Below are positions 46,497 to 57,239 of a DNA stretch of 64,000 nt, one piece after another. Position numbers and translations under genes: made by a program. The number at the start of each line of letters is the position of its first letter. Within the stretch, counting starts at the first letter, position 1. Below the pieces are notes generated by a model, which searched no databases, was not told the origin of the DNA, and worked only from the letters and a program-made list of their open reading frames with translations. This DNA is from Macrolepiota albuminosa (taxonomy: Eukaryota; Basidiomycota; Agaricomycetes; Agaricales; Agaricaceae): contig JAMWFC010000054.1 in NCBI GenBank assembly GCA_027475525.1, forward strand, positions 2,472,468 to 2,536,467. The letters run 5' to 3'.

Positions 46497-47432
46497 ATGT
46501 CTGCACCTATCTCATCCATTCAGAAACTTGTGCAATCAAGTATCGACAGTCGCCGGGAGGAAATCCGACTGACACAACAGAAAGCAGACGACGCAATCCG
46601 AGAATTGCGCAGCACCGGATACTCCCAAGTCGCTGACATTCTGCTCGCCCGCTATGAAGAGTAAGCTGCCTGAATTTCCATGACTATTGTTCCCCAACAA
46701 TCTTTCCTTCTAGATTACTGAAGCGGTCTAGCAAATTCTCAAGAGAGTATCCAGGGGGAACTACAACCGCTCTAGAGGAGAGTGCAGACAAAGCAGATGT
46801 AAGTAGTCAATAATTTATGGTAGAGTTTCATTTATTTACCAGACCTAGGAAACGGATTTTGAGATCAAGCTTGAACATTTGGAAGGTGATTATATTTGAT
46901 TTGCCTTTGACAATGCAGATCGCTCACTTCACTTTGGACAGATGGTTCTCTCAAGTTTACTTTGCCTCCTGACGAGACAGAAGAAAAGCACAAGGTGTAC
47001 ATCCTCCGCTCCCCTAATTTTGACAAGGAGAATCCAGTACAGAATATCATCATTGTAGCTGAAGAGATGGCCAATGCTGCCATAAACTGTCTCGACAAGT
47101 TGCCAAACTTGGCAATATCTAAGATGGAGTATCTGACAGAAATGTGCGAAAGGTAAGAGGTCTTCATTCTCTGGAGATATCCTAGGTCTTATGCTCCCTT
47201 GAAAGTCTCACTGCACAGAAAAAGGAGATCAACTCGCAGAAGGATGCTGAAGGGTCGCCAATAGCCCTGGAAGTTGCCGCACAATTCTACTTGAACGATG
47301 CTTTCAAATTCCTCCAGAGTGTTCAAATGATCGTCGTGAATATCATCTTTGCATTTGAAGATCTTTAGAAAAAACTGACATTAATAATAGAATGCTGGTC
47401 AGGACAGACTCGACGAAAGCGCAAAAGCATGA
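46497..47432 (+). CDS. Six-exon gene of unknown function, 222 aa, intact
   Basis: No single exon is long enough to stand out, but splicing gives a clean reading: exons 46,497-46,660, 46,714-46,798, 46,849-46,885, 46,942-47,152, 47,206-47,335 and 47,391-47,432. Introns are 50-56 nt with GT donors and AG acceptors; the last has an ACTGAC branch-like site. Total 669 nt, no internal stop, TGA at 47,430. The protein begins MSAPISSIQKLVQSSIDSRR, has a charged helical N-terminus (RLTQQKADDAIRELR), a middle segment FTLPPDETEEKHKVYILRSP and a helical C-terminus (VAAQFYLNDAFKFLQSVQ). I do not recognise the family. It is one of the few apparently intact genes in the window. Confidence 0.65.
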
Positions 47433-48090
47433 TACTGTTAGAGCTAAATACTCAGGAGACACTGACAGTATATGTAAGTTTATAGTCCGCAAGGTAGTTT
47501 AAGTACGCGTTGAATTGATACTATAGAAATGTTCGCTTACCCTCAGTTCAATACTCAATTGACTGAGGGTATTCAGAGCGTAGTGTCCGCATATATACGT
47601 ATTCAATGACAATGGAGGGCCAACATAGGTGGCCGGTGTGATATGGGTGAAGAGTCGAGAGGGTGTGATGAGATGAGACAATGATAGTGGACAATGGTAG
47701 CGATGGACGGATGTAGGGGTCGATGGTGCTCATTTGAGCGACTAACAGATACATGTGTCCGAGAGAAGAAAGTTGCCCAGAATGCAACCTTGGGTGGGCC
47801 TCATGTACATGTTCGAACCGGGTCTATGCTATATAATTACCAATGAACGTGCTCGGTTGACTTTGATTACCGCATAAACCGGAGATCCTCGGGAGGGCCG
47901 GTGCATCCTGTCCCAACTCCGTTAATCTATTAAGCTGTTCCAGGGAGTGGAGTGGAGGGTAATACAACAGTTATACTACGATCTACGGCTCGGGTCAGAC
48001 TCATTGAACTCCCTCAGCCAATGGTAGGCTCACCTATAGAGTGGTCGTCGAAGTGGAACTCCCTGAGGGGTTGTTCCAAAACCTCTGACA
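47433..48090. other. Intergenic, no supported gene
   Basis: Holds a short inverted repeat around 47,543-47,570 (CCTCAGTTCAATACTC/TGACTGAGG) and short open stretches only. Confidence 0.4.
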
Positions 48091-48781
48091 ATGAGCCTAT
48101 CTGCAGCAAACATTGAAGAATTGATGAGAGCAAACTTCCCTGGTTTGAACAAGAAAAGCTTGCTTGAGAGGCTGGAGACCCCAGATGCTCCCGTAACTGA
48201 GCCTTGCTCAGACAGTACTTGCAGAACATCAGTCAAGTCAAGCGAAGCATTATCACATCTCAAACAGCACCCTCTGACTTTCCTTCATCTGAATGGGACA
48301 AGCTCCTCCATGGAGAGGCAGCTTGTTTCGACTCAATATATAGCACTGTCAGATATTTGGGCACTCCTCGAGGGACAGTGAGATCATCTTTGGAGTCAGC
48401 ACTCCAATTCAAAAGGTCCAGACGAGCGGGCAGTGGCTTGTCACAGCAAATCTTTACGCCAAAGCTCTTAAGTTCACTTTTCCTGACAGAGACTCCGAAT
48501 TCCAAACATACATCTACCAAATACTCATCTTATTTGCAGCAAAACATGAGAGCGCTCATGGGAAAGTCATCGCCTATGACAAAGTGGTCAGATCCATAGT
48601 TGGAGGAGGTACAAGACTATTGCTTACCAATCAACACGAGTTCTTCGACCTCAGAGACTCAACCCCAGTGAGAAATGGATCTGGAGAAATCTGGACATAT
48701 ACGAGTATGTTGGCTTATGTTGATATCTTACTGGACAGGATCATGTCAGAAAATGAAAAGGATTTCAGAAATATTTTCTGA
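48091..48781 (+). pseudogene. Frameshifted fragment of a transposon-type gene
   Basis: Three frames carry consecutive pieces of one protein: MSLSAANIEELMRANFPG (48,091), then SSEWDKLLHGEAACFDSIYS and GTVRSSLESALQFK (from about 48,204), then KVQTSGQWLVTANLYAKALK, HGKVIAYDKVVRSI and FFDLRDS (48,416-48,781). The KV-T-G-W...A...F-FP-R...YDK-VR pattern recalls gag-like N-terminal proteins of agaricomycete retroelements (possibly Ngaro/DIRS-type). That assignment is from memory of the pattern and is tentative. Two frameshifts make it a remnant. Confidence 0.4.
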
Positions 48782-49070
48782 AACTATATGGAAATGTACG
48801 GAGTAGTCTGACATCACACAAATCAATTATCCATTCATAACCTGGCTTGTCTGAAATGTTCTGATATTATTATCTGTTCATAACCTGAATTGTCTGAAAA
48901 GATCTGATATTGTACTGGTATTTTTTCTACATGTAATCTGATGCTGTCCAAGGTAGGCTAAAACTATCTGAGGCACACTGATTCTGGTAATAATAAGGAG
49001 AATCCACTGATCATGACAATCAACAAGTAGTCAACGTAACACAAAGAATTCTAAACATACCTTTTAATTG
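48782..49070. other. Intergenic spacer
   Basis: Contains a doubled motif TCATAACCTGRMTTGTCTGAAA near 48,837 and 48,879. No gene. Confidence 0.4.
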
Positions 49071-50153
49071 CTAATTGATGCGGGGTTTGTTTCAATAGTA
49101 GTCAGTTGGTTTACATTTCTCTTTGCCCTTGTTAGATCCCTCGACAAAATTCTATACTTCTAAAAAAAGAAAAACATGTTTTGATAGTACAGACACAAGA
49201 CAAACAGAATAATACCTTTTTGGTTTTAGTGTCACATGCCTTCCACACAGCATTAAAGTCAGCTTCAGTAGCATTGGGATGAGTCATGAGGTAGTCAATA
49301 ATATAAAAATTGCTATAGTCGCTATAATATTAGCATGGTGTTTATGCAATGTATATTTATGTACCGGGCTGTGGTCATGTCTTCTTTTGCTTGAAGTGGC
49401 TTTGAAATTGGCTTAGTGGCTACGTCTGGCTGGCTTGAAACAGCCATTGCAGGAATCTTAATTGTTGGTTGTGGAATAGCAAGATTTTTTCTGACGAAGT
49501 GAGTGATGTGGTTGAATACTATAATAAGATATGACATACAAAGGATCTATAATGTGACGTGCTGGTATGTGCAATTGAGGCAGAGCTGAACTATCATGAG
49601 CAGGTTTTAAAGCAGCTAACATGGGTGCAGAGGAGGCCTGGGTAGGTAATGCAGACATAATAGAGTTCGGAGTAGCTGGCATAGGTGTAGAAGAGGCTTG
49701 AGCAGCCAATGCAGATGTAACAGGGTTTGGAGCAGCTGGCATGAATGGAGAAGAGGTTGGAGCAGCTGACATGGATGCACAAGAGGTCGAGGCAGCCAAC
49801 ATGGGTGCAAAGGAGGTTGAAGCAACTGACATGGGTGCACAAGAGGTCGAGGCAGCTGATGTGGGCACACAAGAGGTTGAGGCAGCTGACATGGGTGTGC
49901 AAGAGGTTGAGGCAGCTGACATGAGTGCACAAGAAGTTGAGGCAGCTGATGTGGCTGATGTGAGTGCTGGAAAAGTTGAGGAACCTGGCATAGGTACAGA
50001 GGAAGTCAGTGCAGCTGACATAGATGCAGAGAAGGTATAATATGTGAGTAAGTGCTTGAAAAATAGTAAGGTACAGAGGAAGTCAGTGCAGCTGACATAG
50101 ATGCAGAGAAGGTATAATATGTGAGTAAGTGCTTGAAAAATAGTAACAATCAC
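49071..50153 (-). CDS. Ala/Ser-rich repeat protein with short C-terminal domain
   Basis: Minus strand. A 10-residue repeat of the form TSCAPMSAAS occurs about a dozen times (49,980-49,600). The reading continues through SVRKNLAIPQPTIKI-type sequence (about 49,500-49,365). Two short introns (donors GTACAT near 49,362 and GTATTA near 49,217) join SNFYIIDYLMTHPNATEADF and VWKACDTKTKK to KYRILSRDLTRAKRN, stopping at 49,071. Where the N-terminus lies is unclear, since a 77-nt duplication at 49,992-50,145 falls in it. The frame bridging repeat and C-terminal part is plausible but unproven. Function unknown. Confidence 0.4.
49590..49980. repeat. 30-bp coding minisatellite
   Basis: About twelve degenerate units of 30 bp (GAGGCAGCTGACATGGGTGC-type). 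The period is a multiple of three, so the array stays open in several frames on both strands. The minus-frame Ala/Ser repeat fits the neighbouring C-terminal exons best. Confidence 0.7.
49992..50145. repeat. Exact 77-nt tandem duplication (8 of 9)
   Basis: 49,992-50,068 repeated at 50,069-50,145. Confidence 0.9.
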
Positions 50154-50183
50154 TCACTGTTTTCCTCATCATTGTCACTTATT

Positions 50184-50450
50184 GAAAATACGAGCTACGA
50201 TTCGTGCCTTTGGCACGAATTTCGTAGCTCGTTGGGGGCTTTGCCCCCAAACCCCCCCCAACTAAGCCTCCACCCCAACCTCACTTCGTTCGGTTAGGGC
50301 TCCAAGTATGTATAAGTAACTTAGCCTCCACCCCAACCTCACTTCGTTCGGTTAGGGTCACTTCGTTCGGTTAGGGCTCCAAGTATGTATAAGTAACTCA
50401 GTCTCCACCCCAACCTCACTTCGTTCGGTTAGGGGTTCCAAATATGTATC
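50184..50450. repeat. Hairpin plus minisatellite, related to the insertion at 61,487
   Basis: A strong stem (GAGCTACGATTCGTGCC / GGCACGAATTTCGTAGCTC) is followed by a second hairpin (GGGGGCTTTGCCCCC). Then come about three 58-bp units (CTCCACCCCAACCTCACTTCG type, ending AAGTATGTATAAGTAACT), one unit with an extra 19-bp TCACTTCGTTCGGTTAGGG. The same hairpins and unit occur at 61,487-61,610. Possible terminus of a Helitron-like or other non-autonomous element. Confidence 0.55.
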
Positions 50451-50768
50451 TTAGTAACTCAGCTTCTATCATAATTTTACTTTCATTATGTCTTACTGAT
50501 TCCAGCATAAGTTGTTAACAAATAGAGAGTTTCATATTTATCAAGAAATGATGCTACAATTCCAAGTTATATATATTCTATTAGTACAGTATCAACAAAT
50601 ATCAAGTTAGATGCTAAAATATAAAAGTTAGTAATAAGTAAGTAATTAACAATCACACTCACATTTGTAAACCCAAAAAATAATGCTACAATTCCAAGTT
50701 ATATGTACAGTATCAAGTTAGATGCTAAAATATAAAGTTAGTAATAAGTAGTTAATTAACAATCACAC
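50451..50768. repeat. Imperfect duplication at the helicase 3' end
   Basis: AT-rich. A segment running from ATGCTACAATTCCAAGTTATAT to ACATTTGTAAACC occurs at about 50,551-50,672 and again, with small deletions, at about 50,690-50,782. The second copy includes the last codons of the helicase. Confidence 0.55.
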
Positions 50769-53138
50769 TTACATTTGTAAACCATTGAGAACTTCTTGAT
50801 ATACAATATTTGCAGTTGTTTTTGATGTATTTTCTTCTGATAAAATCACCTTGATACGATCTCCTGATGTGCATCGAGAAAGTGCAACATAAAGTTGGCC
50901 ATGTGTAAAAACAGGTGATCGAAGGTCCAATCCAACATGCTTGACTGATTGCCCTTGAGACTTGTTAATAGTCATAGCAAAGGCCAATCGAATTGGAAAC
51001 TGTCTCCTGCATAATGGTATGGGCAAATCCTCTTCAGAGGCATCTAGATTGATCCTTAGAATCAAAACAGTTGAACCTGCAAACTTGGCATCTCCACTGA
51101 TAATACGACATCTGAGGACTCTGGTGCTGATATGAGTGACAATCATTCTTGTTCCATTGCAAAGTCCTTTGGTTGTGTCCAGATTTCTGAGGAGCATGAC
51201 AGGAACTCCAATCTTCAAAGCCAGTTTAGCCAAAGGCAAACTACTGGCTTTCAAAGAGTTGAGATATTCCACAGGATATAAGGCAAGGCCATCAGGATTC
51301 CTGTTATCAGAGAGAACAGAATCTGCACTCTGTAAAATCCTTTCTTCCCCTGGATACCTCTCTAGAACTTCTGCATTGATCTCCTCTATATCAGAGTTCT
51401 TGCCAGAGAGAATAGTCCGGTCCAGATAATACTGATCATTTTGAGGATGACCAATATCAGGATATGTGGAAGAAATCAATCCAGTGATAGAATTGTCATC
51501 ACAGATCATCCTTTCAGGCAGTTTGACTGTTTCTCCAGGTCCTAAATTTTTCCCTGCACCAACATCCAACAACCAAGCTGCATGAGCAATATTCTCTGCA
51601 GTCTGATCCAATCTCATATTTTGGACCAAGTAGTGGACTTGAACATGATCCCAAAGTCGGCCCCTTTTGAGTGAAGCAGCAATCATCTGCTGCCTAAGTC
51701 CATGTGGAACCACTGGAAGAGTTTGTCTGAAGTCCCCTCCAAAAACCACAGTAACTCCACCAAAGGAAATGTCATTATCAAAGATGTCTCTGAAGCCACG
51801 ATCTACAAAGTCAATGGCATTTTTGTGTTGCATTGGAACTTCATCCCAAATAACAACTTTGGTGCAAAGTATGAGCTGTGATAACTGGGTTCCTCTCTTG
51901 ATATTGGCAATGGATGTGTCAAGAGCAGGAATGGGAATTTTGAATCTTGAATGAGCTGTCCTACCCCCTTCCAACAATAAGGCAGCAATGCCAGATGATG
52001 CTACACATAATGCCACATCTCCATGGGAACGAACTGCAGCAGCCAGAGTATTGCAGACAAAGGTTTTGCCACATCCTCCAGCACTGTGAATGAATAGCAT
52101 CCTGCCCAAATTGTTGTTCACAGAATCCATGACAGCATCAAAAGTCTCCAGTTGTTCCACATTGAACTTGGCTTTGTTTTCCTCCACTCTTTGCTTGAGG
52201 TCCTCAACATCATAATTAGTTTTATCTTCCAAAAGTCTATTGCCTAGAAGATTAATCAGTATTCAAGTCAATCTCTTATGCAAATGCCAATTACCTGGAA
52301 CTATATTCCAATTCTGTTGAGCCTCTGGCATGTTGGGAAAGTCTTTCAGAGTTTTCCCAAAATTCATCAAAGTGTCATTGATGAGATAAAGGCCATAGTC
52401 ATAGACATCCTCATTGGTAAAGACTTGGTCCCTGTATTGCCTAGTATGTTCCAATCTGTGTCAAAGATCATCACAGATAGAATGTTTGAATTCGTCCCAT
52501 AGAGCCTCAGGAGTGGCAGGAGCACAGTGGAATAGAATAGTGCAAAACAGCTGCCTGAGAGCTGATCCTAGTTGGATTGGAGCAGCTTCAGTGAGACACT
52601 GCCTCCATTCTGCATCATCCTCCAAAAGACCTAGAGCCTTGCATGCTTCTTGATAAGTGGGATAGATATGGCCATTGACTGTCCTGAGATCAGCCCATGA
52701 AGTTGCATTGGTTACAACAGTCAAGAGCATCCTGAGATAGAACCTTTCTCCCTGTCTTGGTGAAGCAAAATACATCCTTCCAATTGCTGTCCCTCTCTGC
52801 CTCTCCTTCCAACTCCGTTTAGATGCTTCATAAACAAACTTGGTTGGAAAGTTCTGATAAGTGGTGTTATTATTGGGAAACCTGGTATTGGCTTCAAACC
52901 AAGCTGTGAGTGCAGTCTTGTCTGCATTAGGTCTAGCAGCCACCACCTGTATTGGTTCATCATCTGGGAAATAGACTTCATGCTGGTTTTCCAAGTGCAC
53001 AGGCAATCTGTACACTGAAGGATATTCAGCATGCATGTTGAATTCAAAGATGTGCCAGCAAGCCTCAGGAGCAGAAATGTATCTGTCATCCAAGTGTTCC
53101 TTGATTTCATCCCTTGCAACTACGGCAGGCATTATCAA
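50548..53138 (-). mobile_element. Helitron, 5' truncated (helicase part only)
   Basis: Minus-strand Pif1-like helicase with the linker region typical of Helitron RepHel proteins, but no HUH Rep domain. The homology stops at 53,138, where other repeat sequence begins. No 5' TC end or 3' CTRR end could be fixed. Confidence 0.7.
50769..53138 (-). pseudogene. Helitron Pif1-like helicase
   Basis: The reading starts inside the protein at VARDEIKEHLDDRYISAPEA (EACWHIF... is characteristic of the Rep-helicase linker), crosses one TGA at about 52,461 (DDL*HRLEH, fitting CGA), and then a 51-nt intron (52,244-52,294, GTAATT...CTTCTAG) that joins IVP to GNRLLEDKTNYD. The helicase core has Walker A GGCGKT (about 52,080), Walker B IWDEVPM (about 51,840), FGGDFRQTLPVVP and the C-terminal FAMTINKSQGQSV, YVALSRCT. 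It unwinds DNA during rolling-circle transposition. With Rep missing it could not act alone. Confidence 0.85.
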
Positions 53139-53140
53139 AG

Positions 53141-53400
53141 CTTAGACTTCGCTAAGCTTATCGTGCTCTTGCCGCTTACCTTTGCCGTGTTCACTTACCG
53201 CTTCTTCCTAGGCGCTTTACCTTAGCGCTTTACACTTGCCGACCCCGTTACCGACTATTACCCATTTTCATAGACGCGTTCTCTGGGACCTGCCCGGGAC
53301 TCCTCACATCACTTTTAGCGCGCCCAACGCAAACTCTTGGTACAGTAACACTATTGTTACATTTGTTACTGACCAAACTTTGGGCGTCATCAGCGGCATT
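53141..53400. other. Remnant resembling the end of a Gy-A-type LTR
   Basis: GGACCTGCCCGGGACTCCTC near 53,287 and CGCGCCCAAC near 53,318 echo the closing part of the Gy-A LTR (GGGACCCTGTCAGGACTCCT, CAGCGCACCCAAC). Similarity is weak. It separates the Helitron from Gy-C. Confidence 0.35.
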
Positions 53401-53406
53401 CGGGGG

Positions 53407-53560
53407 TCGTATGCCCAGTCGTACTCCGGTAGGGGAGCTGGTCGTTCCCATAGAGACCATGTGTCCCCCTCTACTGAGGCTTCTCGTATGCCCAGTCGTA
53501 CTCCGGTAGGGGAGCTGGTCGTTCCCATAGAGACCATGTGTCCCCCTCTACTGAGGCTTC
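53407..53560. repeat. Exact 77-nt tandem duplication (9 of 9)
   Basis: 53,407-53,483 repeated at 53,484-53,560 inside the 3' part of Gy-C. Confidence 0.9.
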
Positions 53561-53839
53561 CGCCTCTCGGATGCTGTCTTTCAAGTCTTCCAACTTGACT
53601 CATGAGGACGTAGGTGGACATACATCCACTGAGTCCTCCCGTCGTCTCGCCTTTCAATGGCGTTTGTCCGAAGGCCTTGTGCCTCAAATCTCAGGAGCGA
53701 TTATTCGCTCGTTGCTCCTCTTGGAGGCTTGATACTCCTCCTCGCTCATCATTACCACGTTGTGGTCTGCGCTCAGTCCAGGCATAGCCTGCACTTCCTC
53801 CTCCACATCCTCCACAGCCGGCACTCTGCGCCGGCCAAG

Positions 53840-56800
53840 TCATGGAGAGTCCTTGCGTTTCTCCGTAGTGCGATGACATCGCAGACGATTATCAGTGTCG
53901 TCTGCTGTAGCTCGTTCAGCTGGGATCACTTTCCCATTCACTAGTACCTGACATTGGTCAAAGTCTAGTATGACTTTGTTACGCCGCATGAATGGCGTTC
54001 CCAGTATCATATCGTAGTGATTGAAGTTCGCTACATCCATGTATTCCCGGCTACGTGAGCCCGGCGTTTGGACATTCACATTTGTCCCGTACTGCACCAT
54101 GGCTCGGCTCCCTACGGTGCCCAGCTGTAACGCCAATGGCGTATCCAACTCCTGCATGGATATTCCGTACACATGGGCGAACTGGGGCGTTATGCCCGAT
54201 GTGGTACTCCCAGAGTCCCATAGGGTCCATGCCTTGTGGCCGTCTACGTCCACATACGAGACCAGGCACTCCTTGTCTGCTCGTTTCAATGTAGGGCGCT
54301 GCAAAGTGCCCTCTGCACGACGAAAGGTCACCTTCTTCATCTGAACTATGTTATTCCCTTTGGGATCATTTGTGGACGGCCAATTCGTCATCGCTGCTAG
54401 GCACTCAGAGTCGCTGTCACGACTGTAATACTCATTGTCGTAGACGTCGTCATATACGTCGACTGTGACGTACTCCTCCCCCTCTACGACCACACTCTCG
54501 GGCTCGGCGCCCGATGCCTCCTCTGGGGGCTCCTGGTCGTTTGTGGGGTGCTCCGCCTCAGACTCGGCAGATACGTCTCCATCACTCCCACTCGCGGCTG
54601 CAGTATGTGCAGCTCGAAGGTGGGCGCAGGGTGTATACCCCTTCCTCGGGGGTCCTGGCTTCGCAGGGCAGTTGGTAGCGTAGTGGCCTGGTTGGCCACA
54701 CGTGAAACAAGTCCCCGACTGTCCCGGTGGGTTGGCCGGCTTGAAGTCCGGCCTTGGTTTAGGACATTCTCCGTCCAGCGCCCGCTCTGGGCGTGGGTGG
54801 CTCCGCCCCCGGTTCGCAGCAGGGGTTCTGCGTACAACAAACCGCGTGTTGCAGTCACGGTCCAAATCGGTCTTTTTGGCCAGGAAGGTCCCCACATGCT
54901 GACCCCGTGAAGGTGTCCCACCAGGCGGTAGTCGCCTGGGTCCCCCTTTGTGTCCACTCCGATGTTCATAGTGGTTAGCAGTCTTCAGAGACTGCTCATA
55001 CCGGATGGCATATGCCACAAATTCTTCCACATCGTTGACTTCTGGGGACAATCCGTCCTCACGTATCAAATAGCGGCGCATATCCGCTGGAATGCCATCC
55101 AAGAACATTTCGAGCATTGTATACCCGTCCGGGTATACTGCCATGTTCTGGGCATGGTCATTAAGGGTATCATAGAACCCTTGTACTCCCAACTTCTCGG
55201 TGTACTTGGCGGACTGGAAGTCCTGCCTTGCATCCTGGAGCGTTGAGGGGTGTACGAATCGATCGTACAGTCCTGTAAGGACTCCTTTAAACGTCCAGTC
55301 ATATTGGACACGATTGACGTGCAGTACTGCCCGTCGAAACCAACCCATGGCCTCTCCGGCCAAGAACTCAGGCAGAACAAAGATTCGTTCTCGTTCCATA
55401 CGGTCACCTCCGTATAAGCACATGGCAAGATGGGTGCATACATCCATCGCCCAATCTTCCAGGTCGCTGAACTTGGACGCGCCTGTATAGGCACGAATGT
55501 GCCTACTGTCTGCTTTACGCAGCTTCACTCCGTCTGGTAACCGTAAGGTTACGCCCAGGGCATCATCGACTACTCAATGCAGGTGATCGTGCATGGCTTC
55601 ACGATGCATTTGAATGGCTTCCCGCTGACCCGGGGATCTAGTTGCCAAATCAGCGGCATGGAGAAGCGACTTCCCCCGTCCACCTTGCGGAGGACGTCCC
55701 GAGCCTCCTCGACTGTGGGCATAATTGCCCTTGTCTCGAGGGATCAACCTAGGACCGTCATCCTGGCCGTTACCAGGGACATCACATCTCATGGCGCCAT
55801 CTTGATCGAGGAAGTCTCCTCGATCATGATCGTTGCGCTGCCCTGGACCTGGAGAAGCTTGATTCTCCTGACCCTGCGTGACGAATTGACGACGCATCTC
55901 GTCAATGGGCTTAGTGCCCTCGAATACGATGCCCTGATCGTCGATAAGGGACTGTCCCTTAGTCCTGAGGTCGCCATTGCGCATACATTGATACGCGACT
56001 CTGTCGCTCAACGTTTCAGCCATGGGCACGTGCAGCATCACGGATGCCTTGCTTTCCACTTTGAGCACAGTGCTATCGTGCCCATCCGGACCTGACATAT
56101 CTGTCCTACGGTCATGGTTACGCATGTGCGGGGGCTCCTCATGCCACCCTTGTCCTGCTGGAGTATAAAAAGTACTCACCAGTCTTACTTCGGGCACTTC
56201 TTGCACCCGTGCTAGTGCCTCCACTAGCTCAATTCCGACGTCTTGATTGCGTTGTGCCGAGCATTCCTCGGACGTGTGGCTCCAGGGGGTCGAGACCCCC
56301 GATTGCCGTGTGGCCTTACGCTGCACATACATTTGCAGCTCCATAGTGAGCACTCTCACCATCAAATCAGTATATTTCGTACTGAATACATTGGGCACTT
56401 CGTGCCCTTGTCGCCTAAGTGCTACTATATGGGCTGACGCGTAGCGCTCGAGTCGCGCTTGGGTGGTGTATTTCATCACCTCTGGGTGCAAGTCCCAGAA
56501 CACCTGCAAGCGCACGGTGTACGCGGTTTTCAGCCGCTGTTCCTCTGCTCCGACGTCGTCGTCACTTGACGACTCCATCACCTCCTCTGGAAGCTCTACA
56601 ACCTCCGGAGCTTCCTCCACTGCTGGTGTGCGCGGAAATCGACCTTCCACGCGGTATACTTCAGGCCTTGCATCCTCCTCTGGTACCTCTTCTAAGCGGG
56701 CTTCCGCTACTTTAGAAGGCATTGGACCCGCTGTGGACCGCCTGGTCCCACTGCTCCGGCTTGCAGGGAGGGCTCTCCCAGTCTGTACTGACGACTCGGC

Positions 56801-57151
56801 GTCTCCTGGGGTGCCATAGGTGCCGGTTGACTGTCGGCCGTCCTGTGGGGGTTTTTTGGAAGCCAATCGGCTAGACCGTCGCGGTCCTCCTGGCAGCTGC
56901 GTAACTGGGGGCATTAATCCCCCGGGCATCTTGTCCTGGAGGCGTTGCGGACCGTCCTGCTGTGAGCTTTCAGCTCTCCGGGCCTCACTCTCATTCCCGG
57001 CCAGGTCGGCACTCTGACCTCGGTCTCGAGCCTTGGGTCTTACCTAACCCGCATTGGACGCTGACGTGTCCTGGGTGTCTGCTGGGTCTCCCCGTAGGTC
57101 GTGGGCATTTCGCCCGCCGTCAGTGGGCGCTGCAGGTATGGGATTACTCAT
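53840..57151 (-). pseudogene. Gy-C gag-protease polyprotein
   Basis: One frame from ATG 57,151 (MSNPIPAAPTDGG) to a stop at 53,840, about 1,100 codons with only two internal stops: TAG at 57,046-57,044 and TGA at 55,576-55,574. An acidic first part (with PRRSSRLASKKP, VEEAPEVVELPEEV) precedes a retroviral-type capsid (KFSDLEDWAMDVCTHLAM, GWFRRAVLHVNRVQYDW, EMFLDGIPADMRRYL). A CCHC knuckle CFTCGQPGHYATNC lies near 54,700. The protease region has TLWDSGSTTSGI (about 54,210) and YDMILGTPFMRR. Apart from two stops and the lost pol, it is the best preserved retroelement frame in the window. Confidence 0.85.
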
Positions 57152-57239
57152 CGATCCCCTGTTTGAAATTTGCATGGTGTGGCTGTGCAAGAAGCTCAAG
57201 AAGCTGATAGAGTTCTGTCAATGAACTCAACGACTGACG

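Noticed and set aside
47805..47830. GTTCGAACC resembling a tRNA T-loop
   Set aside because: No flanking T-stem pairing, acceptor stem or anticodon arm on either strand.
49741..50040. Plus-strand acidic repeat protein (EVEAADMGAQ repeats)
   Set aside because: A 30-bp period keeps every frame open. The minus-strand frame joins conserved-looking exons, the plus one joins nothing.
50281..50376. A tenth 77-nt duplication
   Set aside because: The offset of 77 between two TCACTTCG motifs is the sum of a 58-bp unit and a 19-bp repeat, and the would-be copies differ at several bases. It is a natural minisatellite.
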